A stretch of DNA of 64,000 nucleotides. Source: Moringa oleifera (Eukaryota > Streptophyta > Magnoliopsida > Brassicales > Moringaceae). Location of the stretch: contig JAJFZO010000658.1 in NCBI GenBank assembly GCA_021397835.1, positions 1,061,501 to 1,125,500 of the forward strand, in the 5' to 3' direction. The notes beneath the pieces are model-generated. The model was not told where the DNA came from and made no database searches. It saw only the letters and a list, made by a program, of their open reading frames with translations. Made by a program: the position numbers and the translations under genes. Shown here piece by piece: positions 1 to 10,238 of this stretch. Numbering within the stretch: position 1 is the first letter of the stretch; every line of letters starts with the position of its first letter.

Positions 1-930
1 ATGTCATCGGCATTATAACGTTGGAAGATGTCATAGAGGAATTGATACAGGTTCACACTTTAAGCAGTTTCATATTCTTGTTAAATTGCCTAACATAGAA
101 ACAAATATGCTGCAATGTAGCGGTATAATCTAGCTATTTTAATTAGGTTTACTGATTAACAGTTGTTCAACTAGCTTCAGATATGAAACACTGCTAGTTT
201 CCTGCAGTGCTGCAGCCTTATACACCTTACAAAACAAAAATCCTCGAACATATTTGTTCTTGATTAAGAAAAGTAATGCCGCAGAAACTGGAGGCAGGAA
301 TCTGATTAGTCAATAGCTCTTTTACTATGTAGAGCAGTTTTCCAGTTTATATGGGTGCTTAATCCTGACTGTTTGCTTTTGTAGAAGGAAATACTGGACG
401 AGACTGATGAATATGTTGACGTTCACAACAGGTAACGACTCATTTCATATCACACTTAGTGAGGTAACTATGATTTGCAAGATACTTGCTACTCACTCTG
501 CTCTTTTTCCCAGAATTAAGGTCAATATGATACCTTCGAGAAGATCATCACCCAGGTCTCCTGGGATAGCATCAGCTTCTCATCTTCCCTGGAGATCTCC
601 TGTGGCATCCCCACTTTCTCCATATCAACATAGTCCACTTTCTTCATCCAATCATACTCCTATACTGCATTCACCATTGTCACCATATGTTCAGTCTCCC
701 TTCAATAGACCAACTTTATCTGCTTCCCCTGGAAATCCCAGAGCAGATTCTTCAGCTCTATATGCAGGCGGTGCTCGCTGCTCCCCATCCTCACATCGGG
801 TAAGTTAATTATTTATGCATAAAAACAAACTGCTTTATTTGTACTTTAGTTTTTCCTTTAACTCAACCTAACATTGCAGCAGGCCACACGAAAATCATGG
901 GAGAAACTGAGACAGCCAGATGTTTCTTAG
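1..930 (+). CDS. CNNM/DUF21 CBS-domain membrane protein, 3' end only
   Basis: Partial gene; the 5' exons lie outside the window. Exons by splice signals: 1-50, 385-431, 514-799, 880-930 (stop TAG 928-930), all joining in phase. The first exon reads VIGIITLEDVIEELIQ and the second EILDETDEYVDVH. These are the end of the second CBS domain and the conserved segment after it in plant DUF21/CBS proteins (relatives of CNNM/CorC magnesium transporters). The third exon encodes a Ser/Pro-rich cytosolic tail with SPLSPY-type repeats. The family sits in membranes and is linked to divalent-cation transport; that role is inferred from the family. It lies just upstream of the PAM68-like gene, as At5g52790 does in Arabidopsis (from memory). 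The N-terminal DUF21 membrane domain cannot be checked here. Confidence 0.85.
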
Positions 931-1386
931 ACCCACTTTTCAATGTAATGCACCAAGTAAATTCTCTTAAACTATGCAAATAAGATGAGGTTTTTGGTAA
1001 TAAAGTAAGCTAATCTTCATTGTTGAGACGTGAATTCCAAAGAAATAGTACATGAAACAGAATATGATTCATTGCCCAGAAACTGCTTACAAGATCCACA
1101 AAGACTCTGCATCTGTTAATTGAGCTCTTAGCTTTTGACGCTGAGCTCAATAAACATCCAGGCTCCTTTGTACTTTATCAGAAAACAAAGAAACAAACAA
1201 ATATAGGGTTTTCAGAGGGGACAATAATGTCAAAACAAAAAAAGATCTTCTGGCAGATATGAACATACGTATCTTAATTATTACAGCAGGGCACACCACC
1301 CATTGCCTTTTGGATAAGATATATAACTAGCGATAAGAATTAACCAGAAGAAAAGGTTCTACGATAGAACAGAGGCCAAGGAAGCC
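931..1386. other. Intergenic: DUF21 3' UTR and PAM68-like promoter
   Basis: No coding exon is visible. It holds the probable 3' UTR of the upstream gene and the short promoter and leader of the PAM68-like gene, including a TATA-like stretch near 1318-1326. Confidence 0.5.
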
Positions 1387-1893
1387 ATGAAAACTCTTTT
1401 TTGTTTAAAACCACCACTACCACTCTGCCTCCCGAGACCATCTCAGAGGAGCCAACGAAGCCCACTCCTTCACCGCCCAACAACATGGAAGCTTCATGCC
1501 AATGCAAAAGGCTTTGGCAGCCCACCGGCCACCGCGAAAGAAAGCACCACAAACAGAAACGCCAACAAGGACAACGGCAACGACGATGAGCCGCTCCCCC
1601 AAGTGGTGTTCGAAAGAATTATCGTGAGAGTCTTGGTCTCTGTGGCGGTGCCGATGGCCATCGGCGTAGCACTGCTGTACCTTTTGGGTACAGCGAAGGA
1701 GCAGAATTTATGGGACGTGCCGAAGTGGCTGCCGTTCTTGACGACTTTCCTGACGTTTGGAGCATCAACGTTTGGGGTTGCTTACGGGAGCTTGTCTACC
1801 AGTTGGGATCCGGACAAGAAAGGGTCACTTCTTGGTTTGGAAGAGGCTCAGCAGAACTGGGATGAGATGTGGAAAGAGGAAAATGGTAGCTAA
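1387..1893 (+). CDS. PAM68L: PAM68-like chloroplast protein (DUF3464)
   Basis: Intronless, 168 aa. The N terminus is basic and Ser/Pro-rich without acidic residues, typical of a chloroplast transit peptide. Two hydrophobic segments follow, at about residues 77-102 (RIIVRVLVSVAVPMAIGVA) and 113-135 (WLPFLTTFLTFGASTFGVAY). The C terminus carries SLSTSWDP and EEAQQNWDEMWKEE, which are diagnostic of the PAM68/DUF3464 family. Arabidopsis PAM68 assists photosystem II assembly; its paralogue PAM68L (At5g52780), also about 168 aa, acts in assembly of the chloroplast NDH-PSI supercomplex. Length and position next to DUF21 and HMA genes favour the PAM68L orthologue. Start chosen at the first ATG (1387), which begins the transit peptide. 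Confidence 0.9.
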   Translation: MKTLFCLKPPLPLCLPRPSQRSQRSPLLHRPTTWKLHANAKGFGSPPATAKESTTNRNANKDNGNDDEPLPQVVFERIIVRVLVSVAVPMAIGVALLYLLGTAKEQNLWDVPKWLPFLTTFLTFGASTFGVAYGSLSTSWDPDKKGSLLGLEEAQQNWDEMWKEENGS

Positions 1894-3324
1894 AAGACAG
1901 TATGCACTTGCTTTGTTTTTGCTTAATTAACTGTTAAGGTCATATAAATGTGCATTTCTAATTACTAGATCTCACAAATCCGGAAAACGGAATGCCTCAG
2001 GTTTACTCTGCTTAATCCATTTTATTTAATTATCTGAATATATATAAGCTAATCTGTCATGCTATTAAAAAAAAATGAAACATTAAATCACAGATTTCTT
2101 TTCTAATATAGTTTAATCTAAAATTAAATTTTGATGCTGATACTTATTAATTTAATAAAATAAATATTTAATATATATTTATATTTTATTTTGATTTAAT
2201 AAATTATAAAATATTTTTTAATTTTCTTCAAAAAATGATCAACACAAGTCAAATTTGAATTCTTAATAAAAATTCATAATAATTGTCATAATATTTATTT
2301 AATCACTTGCTAAATTTTTTGATCTTGTTATTGACAGCACATGTTACATATACTAAGCTCTTTCAATGGCTTCAAGTTGTTTTCCACTAATCTTGTTAGA
2401 AGCGGAAAATATCTGTCATATTCTCTAGTAAAGATCATTCCTACATGACGTATTTGGTGAAAGCCAAAATCTCTTTTTAATTTTATCATATCCTATTAAT
2501 CTTAACCACTATAAAGGATATCTTTCTATCCCTAGTCAAGGTGGCGGCTAAGTCTAACTTTGATTTGTCGACCCAAAACAACATTAAAGCATATTGGTAT
2601 ACTGTGCCAAAAGGTAGTGCTAGCCACCTTAAATGAAACATTTTCTTAAAAAAAAAAAAAAAACCACATTACACAAAAGTCATATGATTAAATAATATTA
2701 TAATAAATTATTTTTAGATAATTTGAAAACCATAAAAATTCTAATATAAATCGAATTTTGAAATAATTAAAATTTATAATATTATAGCAATCGAAATAAC
2801 TTAATAATGTTCAAGGCGGTAAACACAGAATTTAAATGTCAGTGCATAAGTTCATGTGTCGAGACAGGGACTGATTCTAAACCTGTACGTCACCATTTAA
2901 TTTAAGATCTTAAATATATAAATTTATAATATATTTAAAATGATTTAAAATCAAACAAAGGCCACAGTGGTTGAAATAATTGAGAAATGAATGGCAAAGG
3001 TAAGGCTTGATGTGGATTGGAATTTAAATTTCTGATTAAAAATGAAACTACCAAAATATAATACTATAGGCAAAGAATAATAAAAGCCAAAAGTGATCCA
3101 TTAACCAAACTCACCGGCAACACTTAAAGAGCATTAAAAACCAAACAAGGAGGGTACCATTGCCACTACATACTAAAACAGTAAGCATTACCACTATATA
3201 CTAAAACGGTAAACATTACCACTTTATGATTCATAACATAAATTAAATTTCCAATAAGATACTTACTATTTCTCTTTTCTTCTAATTTTATTATTTTATC
3301 CCTAAATATTTTGAATTCACAAAA
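1894..3324. other. AT-rich intergenic region
   Basis: About 1.4 kb between the PAM68-like gene (+) and the HMA gene (-), which converge here. Very AT-rich from about 2040 to 3000 with poly-A runs (for example 2647-2662). No convincing coding exon or RNA gene was seen. A 28-bp tandem repeat lies at 3158-3226. Confidence 0.5.
3158..3226. repeat. 28-bp tandem repeat, about 2.4 copies
   Basis: Units starting CATTGCCACTACATAC and CATTACCACTATATAC each span 28 bp, and a third partial copy begins at 3214. Copies differ by a few substitutions. It lies downstream of the HMA-gene stop codon. Confidence 0.8.
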
Positions 3325-4338
3325 TTATGAAAAAAATGAGCAAATAATACAAGGATTAGGGTCCTGCTCTGCCCATCTGAAACAATGGCATGGTTGCAAG
3401 GGAGGATAGTGGCACATAGAGGGATTTGGATGCACAACTACTTCTTGTTTCTTCGCTTCCTCCTTCTTAGCCTCCACTTTCTTGGGTTCTTCTTTCTTCT
3501 TCTCAGGCTCTTTTGCCGGTCCAACTGAGATTATCTCTGTGCAGCAAACCTTCCTCAATTTCTTCACAATACATACTGGATCTATGTCTCCTGTCACTGT
3601 TAGTTTCTGGTCCTTCGGGTCCAAGGAAACAGATTCAACCCCTGAGAAAATTACATTCAGATGTCAAAGTTAATATCTGGGTTTTTCTTTAACGATCTGC
3701 TCTGCGTAACCCATGACAGAAAAGCAGAGAAATTGAAGTTTTGGATCTGTAATAACTTATTGGTCACTAATTGACAGAAAGATCAAAATCTAATACTGAA
3801 TCTAAAGATAGTATTTCCTTTTCTGCCATTTACCAGAAATGCAAACAAGGTGACTTGAAGTAGAAAGAAATAGAAGTTCTAAGTTCAGTACCTGAAAGGC
3901 CAGAGACTGTCTTCATGGCTTTCTGTCTGTATTTGTCACCAAGTAAGTCCAATTTCAACACAACCTTCTGCAATTAAACAAGATGGAGTACTCTTAAGAT
4001 CTACACTGAACTGTAATCAAAGCGAAAATTCAAGAAAAGAGAGGTAAGACAGCAACTGACTATCCTTGAAAAAACAGAAGGAAACAGAGCAACTTCAACA
4101 ATATGAAAATCATTTCAGACTCCTAAGTCAACGGAAGATCAAAACGATACCAACGCAATAAATTTTTGTCATCGTAGGCACTAATCAAACTCAAAACTGA
4201 GGGAAAAAGAACAAATTTTCATGCATGCATTTTCTCGTAGAAAGTTCACCAAAAATGTTCTTAAAGAAGGTTGCATGTCTATGCTATTGCCTGAAGAGAA
4301 AACAGAAAAGGAAAAGAGAGGAAGATACCGACCTTCAT
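3325..4338 (-). CDS. Heavy-metal-associated (HMA) domain protein without metal-binding CxxC
   Basis: Exons (minus strand): 4338-4333 (ATG AAG only), 3967-3892, 3641-3325, giving 132 aa. Reads [20 protein letters not shown] then [15 protein letters not shown] and [19 protein letters not shown], the beta-alpha-beta-beta-alpha-beta HMA fold of plant HPP/HIPP proteins. After it comes a Lys/Glu-rich linker ([18 protein letters not shown]) and a Cys/Pro/His-containing tail ([11 protein letters not shown]). The MxCxxC copper-chaperone motif of the domain is replaced by [10 protein letters not shown]. The C terminus (CIICSFFS) does not form a normal CaaX prenylation box because no Cys is four residues from the end, so this is an HPP rather than a HIPP. 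Arabidopsis At5g52740-52760 are family members in the same position (from memory). The six-base first coding exon is typical of this clade. Confidence 0.85.
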
Positions 4339-4472
4339 TGCTATGAGCTCGAGAGATCTCAACAATAATCACAGATGGGCAAACTATGGATCAAAGCAGT
4401 GAACGGAAGGATACTGATAGACGAAGATAAGAAGGGGAAGTTCAATGGGCTGCATTGAGAGGCACCCAGCAA

Positions 4473-4480
4473 ATTTATAT
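4473..4480 (-). promoter_or_regulatory. TATA box of the HMA gene
   Basis: The minus strand reads ATATAAATTT here, about 135 bp upstream of the ATG at 4338, a normal spacing for a short 5' leader. Confidence 0.5.
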
Positions 4481-6192
4481 TGAGGAAGGGCAAGAGGTCG
4501 AAAACCAAGTCAACTCCAAGTCACGGCAAAGGGGTCCAATGGTCAACAAAGGACAGTTTGCGGATTCAGATTAGCAATAATTTTGTGGAATTTTTGGAGA
4601 GTATTAAAGCCAAGAAAGCATACAAGCGTTTCCTTCAGGCAGTGCACGTCAACTTCTCAATTATTGCACTTCTTGGAAAACGCGGCTCTTCCTTTCTCCG
4701 CAATCTTCCCCTACACCTTCCGAGAAACAACCATTTCTCCACGTGTCAATGGCTCCATCTCCCAAGCTCTGTACAGCGTTTGCTTCGCTCATGCCCACAT
4801 GCAGAGATGATCTAAACAATCCATGAAATGTAAAATAGTTCCCTGTTGGTAGTATTGCATGTTTCAAAAATACGAGTTCTGTTTTCAAGGACGCTGGTCT
4901 TCCCTTGATTTTATAAATATTTTCTTCACATGGGCGGTCGAACATAGACAGCAAGTGGTTTTTTTTAATCCCAGTTCTTATAATTTGCAGATATATAATA
5001 CTCCGATCTCTCTCTGTTTCTATAAGCATCTTCCCTTCCAGATGAATAGATTACTGAAAGCCAAGTCACTGCCAATTAATCAGTGACGGAGATTGATCTA
5101 CAGACAGGAACTATGGCCTTGTCAAGTTCGTCTGAACGTCAGATTTTGTTTCGCCTCCTTGTTCTGTAAGCATTAGGAGCCGTCTGAGTCTTCCAAAAAG
5201 ACAAGAACTTGATTAAAATAAATGTTGCTCTGACTTATAGTCAGAGAGACAAAGACAACAGTCCATCAGGTTACTGGTGGCATACAGCTTGATACACTAA
5301 TGAAGGAACAAGTAGGCCTCAAGGCCCAGGATCCTAAATGTTAGCGCAATACATACAATCCAAGCAAAAAAAAAAAAAAAAGATTTTGATATAAAAATTG
5401 ATCTGGGACACTTCATATTTCCTTGTTGAGAACTTCCAAGGCCTTCTTGGATTCAACTTTAAGGTGGCCCATTCATGTCAATTGAGCCGAGCGTTATCAC
5501 AAACATCCGACGGGCAACCAAAAAGCAAGCCCTTGTAGCTTCCCAGCTTGAACTTTTAACAGGGTAGATTTCAGGTTCATAAATAAAACAACCATAAGGT
5601 CTTTGACTTGCGTGAAAAACCAGGACTAAGAGAAGGAGACCGATCGGTCCTACCTCCTCTCATATCCCCTAACAGGAAGCTCTCTTGCAGTCACATGAAC
5701 CCATAAAACAAGTAACAGATACAGTTAAAGCGCTGATATTGGCCAATCGTGGGTTACCGTGTAATAGCAGATTAGCTCCTGTTCTGGCAAAGACAGCCAC
5801 CTCGAACACCCATTTGACTCTTTTCCCGGGAATCTAATGATCATCAATCATCTTTAAGGAGGTTGCATGGTGCTCAACGTTACTTGCTATTGTCAGACTC
5901 GTTATGCAATAACTTTCCTGTTCCTTCTTCAAAATTCCGAGAAAAGAGGACAGAAAGAAGAAAAAGGAAAAGCTTGGGAACAAACAGAACATTTGATAAT
6001 GCAGATCCAACTAAATTTGGGTATCTGTAAGATATTTTTGATTAACAATGGCGAAAAGGGTCAATTGACAGTTGCAGTGCCCGCCACAACTGAATCGAGC
6101 CACTCACTACCCATTGGGCTCTGAAAGTTACCTGTGACCAAACAAAAGAGTCTTACGTACCATGGACATGCAATCGAAAGAAGAAAAGAGAG

Positions 6193-6201
6193 AAAATATC
6201 T
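6193..6201 (+). promoter_or_regulatory. Evening element (AAAATATCT)
   Basis: Exact match to the nine-base evening element bound by CCA1/LHY/RVE factors, about 760 bp upstream of the RVE start codon. A shorter AATATCT core lies at 6280-6286. Confidence 0.55.
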
Positions 6202-6311
6202 CCGGAAAAAAGTGACTTTTGGTGGGCACAAAGTCACTTTAGAGGGAGCTTGCTGAAACTCTAGTGGGTCCCACTATATAATATCTTGGGTTGTAATGTG
6301 TGATTAGCGGT

Positions 6312-6317
6312 CACGTG
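6312..6317 (+). promoter_or_regulatory. G-box (CACGTG)
   Basis: Palindromic CACGTG in TCACGTGGGC, upstream of the RVE gene. An ABRE-like ACGTGTC follows at 6391-6397. PRR clock repressors associate with G-box-containing promoters of CCA1/LHY/RVE genes in Arabidopsis; binding here is inference. Confidence 0.45.
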
Positions 6318-6870
6318 GGCTCATTGTTGGCCACTTTGCCCATCAGCGCACACGCATCACATTTTGATGTCAGGGTGAAAATCTATGGCTACGTGTCGAC
6401 CTCCCAGAGGACGCCATATCTCTACTCTTTTCCAGTCCAAGGTTTGGTTTGGTGGAGAAACAATCAGCTGCTTCGTGGACCACTGTAATAACTGCTCCAT
6501 CCGGCCAAGTTACTTCTCAAGGCTCATGATTTACTCTGAGAATGTTTTTGACGAAACAGTTAAAAAAGAAAATTTTTAAAATTTTAATTAGGAATAATAT
6601 CGTTTTTATTTAAAAATTAATCTAAAATAAGAATATTAATTTAAAAAATCAAGCTGGTACATCTCAAATTAACTTAATGTGGAATGGATCGGGTAGCCAG
6701 AGTGTTTATACAACAAAACTCAGAGTAATTTGCTTAATTGGTATGGCTAATTATGTTAAAAAAATAAAATGTTACAGAAAGAACTAGGCGATTATGTGGC
6801 ATATTCTGATTCGTGGTTTGTAGGAACCACGCAAAAACTGGCATTACCCAATCGTCTCCCTAGGTCAGTT

Positions 6871-6878
6871 TATAAAAG
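6871..6878 (+). promoter_or_regulatory. TATA box of the RVE gene
   Basis: TATAAAAG, 85-92 bp upstream of the ATG at 6963. Confidence 0.6.
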
Positions 6879-6962
6879 CCCCTGCCGCCCGCTTTGGGAG
6901 CGGATTCTTTCTAGTGCTCTAAAGCCAAAACCCACAAAAAATTCACCTCTTAATTTTATTTT

Positions 6963-9900
6963 ATGGTATCCAAAAACCCAAACCCGGCGGAGGGATTCTT
7001 CTTGGATCCTACTGGAATGGCGCTACCGGGACTCGGACCGTTTGCCACAACTACCGCCGCCGCAGCTACGGCAGCGGCATCGACCGTGTCCTCGTCCGAG
7101 GATTCCAGTAAGAAGATCCGAAAACCCTACACCATCACCAAGTCCAGGGAGAGCTGGACGGAGCCTGAACACGACAAGTTCCTCGAAGCTCTCCAGCTGT
7201 AACTTCTCCCATTTTCTCATCAGCTCATAATTCAGTTAGGGTTTTAGTTGTGGTGTGTCTACATCTGTATGTGAGCATATGTGTGTCTGTTTTATTTTTG
7301 AATTAAGCATGTGGTATGAGGTTCTATTGGGGGATATTCTGTAGGTTGGTTTATTCATGTGGGGTTTTGGATGTGGTTGAGCTCTGTTTGGATAGATATA
7401 AGAGTTGAGCAAAAGAGATTGTATAGGTATGTTTACTCTGTCTTGTAGAGTTCAGGTAACTATTGGCTGTAATTTGGATTGTTGATGGGTAGATGATGTG
7501 GTCTTTTAAAGGCAAAAGTAGGGCCTGTAATCACTTTGCTTGCATGCTCTTTTGGTGTAGGGGCATCTTATCTACGATGTTACTTCTTCTACATTCTCTG
7601 ATCAATAAAACCAGCTGCTAGTTTGCAATTTACTTTGTATTACATAGGCAGCTCCTTATAGTTTAAACGTTAAGCAGTAATGGAAAGTAACTCTTACTTG
7701 GCTTTTCTCAGAGGAGAGAATATTCTTTCTCTTGGTGCTGGGATAATTTCATATAATACTGAGACTTGGTTGACTATCCTAGGAATGGGAGTATTAATGT
7801 TTTTATTCTCATATTTTAGATATTCCCTCTGATAGCTGCATAACACTAATTTTGTTCAGCTTTGACCGTGACTGGAAGAAGATTGAAGCATTTGTTGGGT
7901 CGAAGACAGTTATCCAGGTGTGTTGAAATGCAAAATCTTCATTCTGGTTGCTAATATAGTTCTTTTATTAGATCTCTTTATGCTTATAGCGTGCAGTGCT
8001 TGGATTTGGGTTTAACTTTGTAACCCGTGTGATCGTCCCTATTTTTCTTTCTTTCCTTCGAGCCCTCCTGTCTGATATTAATGAAACGTCCCATATTATC
8101 CCCTTTTCCCATGCTTTTTGGAAGGATTAGTGAAATGGATGTTGGTTTGGGTTAGGTAGTATTGCCATTATAGCTCCTAACCTTGAGGGGTTCAGACTAC
8201 TAGTAAGCAAGTATTGACTTAGAAGTGAGGTTTAGGTTCGAATCGCACAGGGTCAGCTTGTTCTTGACTGTTAAATTTAGGGCTCCGTTAATTACTCGTT
8301 GGACTGAGCTTTCCATTGATTTGTTGCGGTAGAGTGGGGAAGAAAATTTGGCAGATACTACGATTATAAATCTATTTATTTATTTTTTAAAAAATAGTAT
8401 CACTTATAGCTCGAAAATTGTTTTTACCACCTGATGCAAACGAGGCTGAAGTTGGTTGCCTGAACTAAGAGTGTTAATGAATGGCTACCAAATAATATAA
8501 ATTGATAAGTTTCCAGGATTGCGTCTTTTGTGGTTTGAAATCTACGAAAGAAACATTAAATTGTAAACACCTTTTGGCAGATTCGAAGTCATGCACAGAA
8601 GTACTTTCTAAAGGTTCAGAAGAGTGGGACTGGTGAACATCTCCCTCCCCCTAGACCTAAAAGGAAAGCTGCTCATCCTTATCCTCAAAAGGCATCTAAA
8701 AATAGTGAGAATAGTTCCTTTAAAAGTATATTCAGTGGTCTTCTTGTGTACTTAATATAATCTTATATGACATGTTGCTTATTGCAGCCCCAATGCAAAC
8801 ACAGGTTTCAGGGTCCTTGCAATCTTCATCTGCTCTGCTTGAACCTGGATACGTTCTTAGGTCTGATTCCTCATCAATGCTGATGAACCCTGTTAACAGT
8901 GCTGCTGCAGCATCTTCCTGGACAAACAACATGCAAACAGTCAATTTGTCCCACATCACAAAAGGTTCATTTATTTTTTTCCATGAGGGCATGATTAATA
9001 GTAGCCTATTTTGTAGCAACAGCCCCTCTCTTTTCAAAAAGTTTGTCATTTCATTTAGATTTTCTTGTTTTCATGTGATGTCTGCTTTGCAGGCCCAGCA
9101 GTGGTAAATAACTGTTGCAGTAGCAGTGAGAGTACTCCAAGAGCACAACTGATTGGGGAAATGACTGATCAAGGGAACAATGGTCATCCATTAAGAGAAG
9201 GGAACAATGTTCACCCATTAAGAGGTGGGGTAACATCTTTGTCTAAATTCCTTTGTTGTTATTATTATTACTATTTATCATTTGTTCTGTGTCTGTCTTA
9301 CCATTTTATCAATTATGATTCCCTTTTCTTTGCTGCAGTTCTGCCGGACTTTGCTCAAGTATACAGCTTCATTGGCAGTGTTTTTGACCCAAATGCTAGT
9401 GGTCATTTGCAGAAACTTAAAAAGATGGCCTCTATAGATGTTGAAACGGTATGTTTTATATTAAACCTGCACTAGGTTTTTGAATTTACGTACAATGTTG
9501 CATCCATGTCAATCATGAGTTTCGTCTGATTATTAATCTTTTTGGATTTGCTTTTCAGGTGCTATTGTTGATGAGAAACCTTTCCATCAATCTGACAAGC
9601 CCTGATTTTGAGGATCATGTAAGTTCCTTTCCACTGAGCTTTCAAGTCTATCATTTGTTGATTGTCTGATCTTCTGTGGATGATTTGCACATTATGATAA
9701 ATGTATCCACTGTGATATCATCAAAGTGAGAAGCCTTACTTTGTCATGCTCTTCTTATTCACTGGAAATTATTCTTAGGTTTCACAATGTGCAGCATGCC
9801 ACTCTCTGAAAATCTAGAGATATTTTCATTTCTGTCTCAGTGAATAAGGCACTGCTAAAATATGGTGTTTTGAGTGTGTTATAACTCATTCTGACACTGA

Positions 9901-10238
9901 ACATTTGTGTCCATCACACTATAAGAACTTGTCTTTATTTGTTTATTCCTTGTTTTCTTTTTTATTGTGCGTGTCTGTGGTGAGGGGGAGGGATGGCGTT
10001 GGAGAGGGGAAGATGTGGGGATGTCTTGGTTCAAAGTTGCAGATTCTATCTTCAGTTGCAAGTCTTTCGACTTGCATTGTTTTGTTTTATTTTTTTTTTT
10101 GGGGGCGAATTTGACAGTTATGCTTTTGGGGCAATGCAGAGAAGGTTACTTTCGTCCTATGAGATTGATGTGGCGACAGTTAATCCTGGCAATGCAAGTA
10201 AAACTCTGAATGAAGACAAGCCGAAAATTACAACTTAA
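6963..10238 (+). CDS. RVE6: REVEILLE6/8-type single-MYB (SHAQKYF) clock transcription factor
   Basis: Eight exons: 6963-7198, 7860-7917, 8581-8704, 8788-8964, 9093-9224, 9339-9448, 9559-9618, 10140-10238, all in phase, 331 aa. Residues about 56-110 form the single MYB repeat ([48 protein letters not shown]), followed by [17 protein letters not shown], diagnostic of the CCA1/LHY/REVEILLE family. The C-terminal [17 protein letters not shown] and [19 protein letters not shown] blocks are the LCL domain of the RVE4/6/8 subgroup, which activates evening-phased genes by binding evening elements. The N terminus ([19 protein letters not shown]) fits RVE6, and At5g52660 holds this place in Arabidopsis (from memory). 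Exon 5 has an in-frame 27-bp tandem duplication. Intron 2 carries a SINE-like element. RVE6 versus RVE8 is not certain. Confidence 0.9.
8179..8244 (+). mobile_element. tRNA-derived SINE-like element, copy A (conserved core)
   Basis: Lies in intron 2 of the RVE gene. It contains AGTAAGCAAG (A-box-like, compare tRNA GTGGTAAGC) and the perfect Pol III B-box core GGTTCGAATC, 24 bases apart. Aligned without gaps to the reverse complement of 57586-57651 it matches at 49 of 66 positions by hand count. Most differences are transitions, as expected of old methylated repeats. Both copies carry a related GTTAAATTTA segment about 40 bases beyond the B box. True ends are not resolved. Confidence 0.6.
9173..9224 (+). 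repeat. In-frame 27-bp tandem duplication inside the RVE coding exon 5
   Basis: Two near-identical units (GGGAACAATGGTCATCC and GGGAACAATGTTCACCC starts) at 9173-9199 and 9200-9224. They encode GNNGHPLRE then GNNVHPLR. The exon 5 donor (GAG|GTGGGG) lies at the end of the second unit. Confidence 0.85.

Larger units (their letters stand above)
4339..6962. other. Intergenic region upstream of the RVE gene
   Basis: About 2.6 kb between two divergent genes. The open frames at 4480-4815 and 4859-5086 have no recognisable product and their composition is not coding-like. The part nearest the RVE gene (6190-6960) holds an evening-element match, a G-box, an ABRE-like site and a TATA box, listed separately. 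No RNA gene was recognised. Confidence 0.5.

Noticed and set aside
4480..5086. Small open frames between the HMA and RVE genes
   Set aside because: They overlap one another in several frames, lack a recognisable product and span the HMA promoter.
8228..8250. Possible tRNA gene around GGTTCGAATC
   Set aside because: The B box is perfect, but no acceptor stem or anticodon arm can be folded, and the match to 57586-57651 points to a SINE-like repeat.
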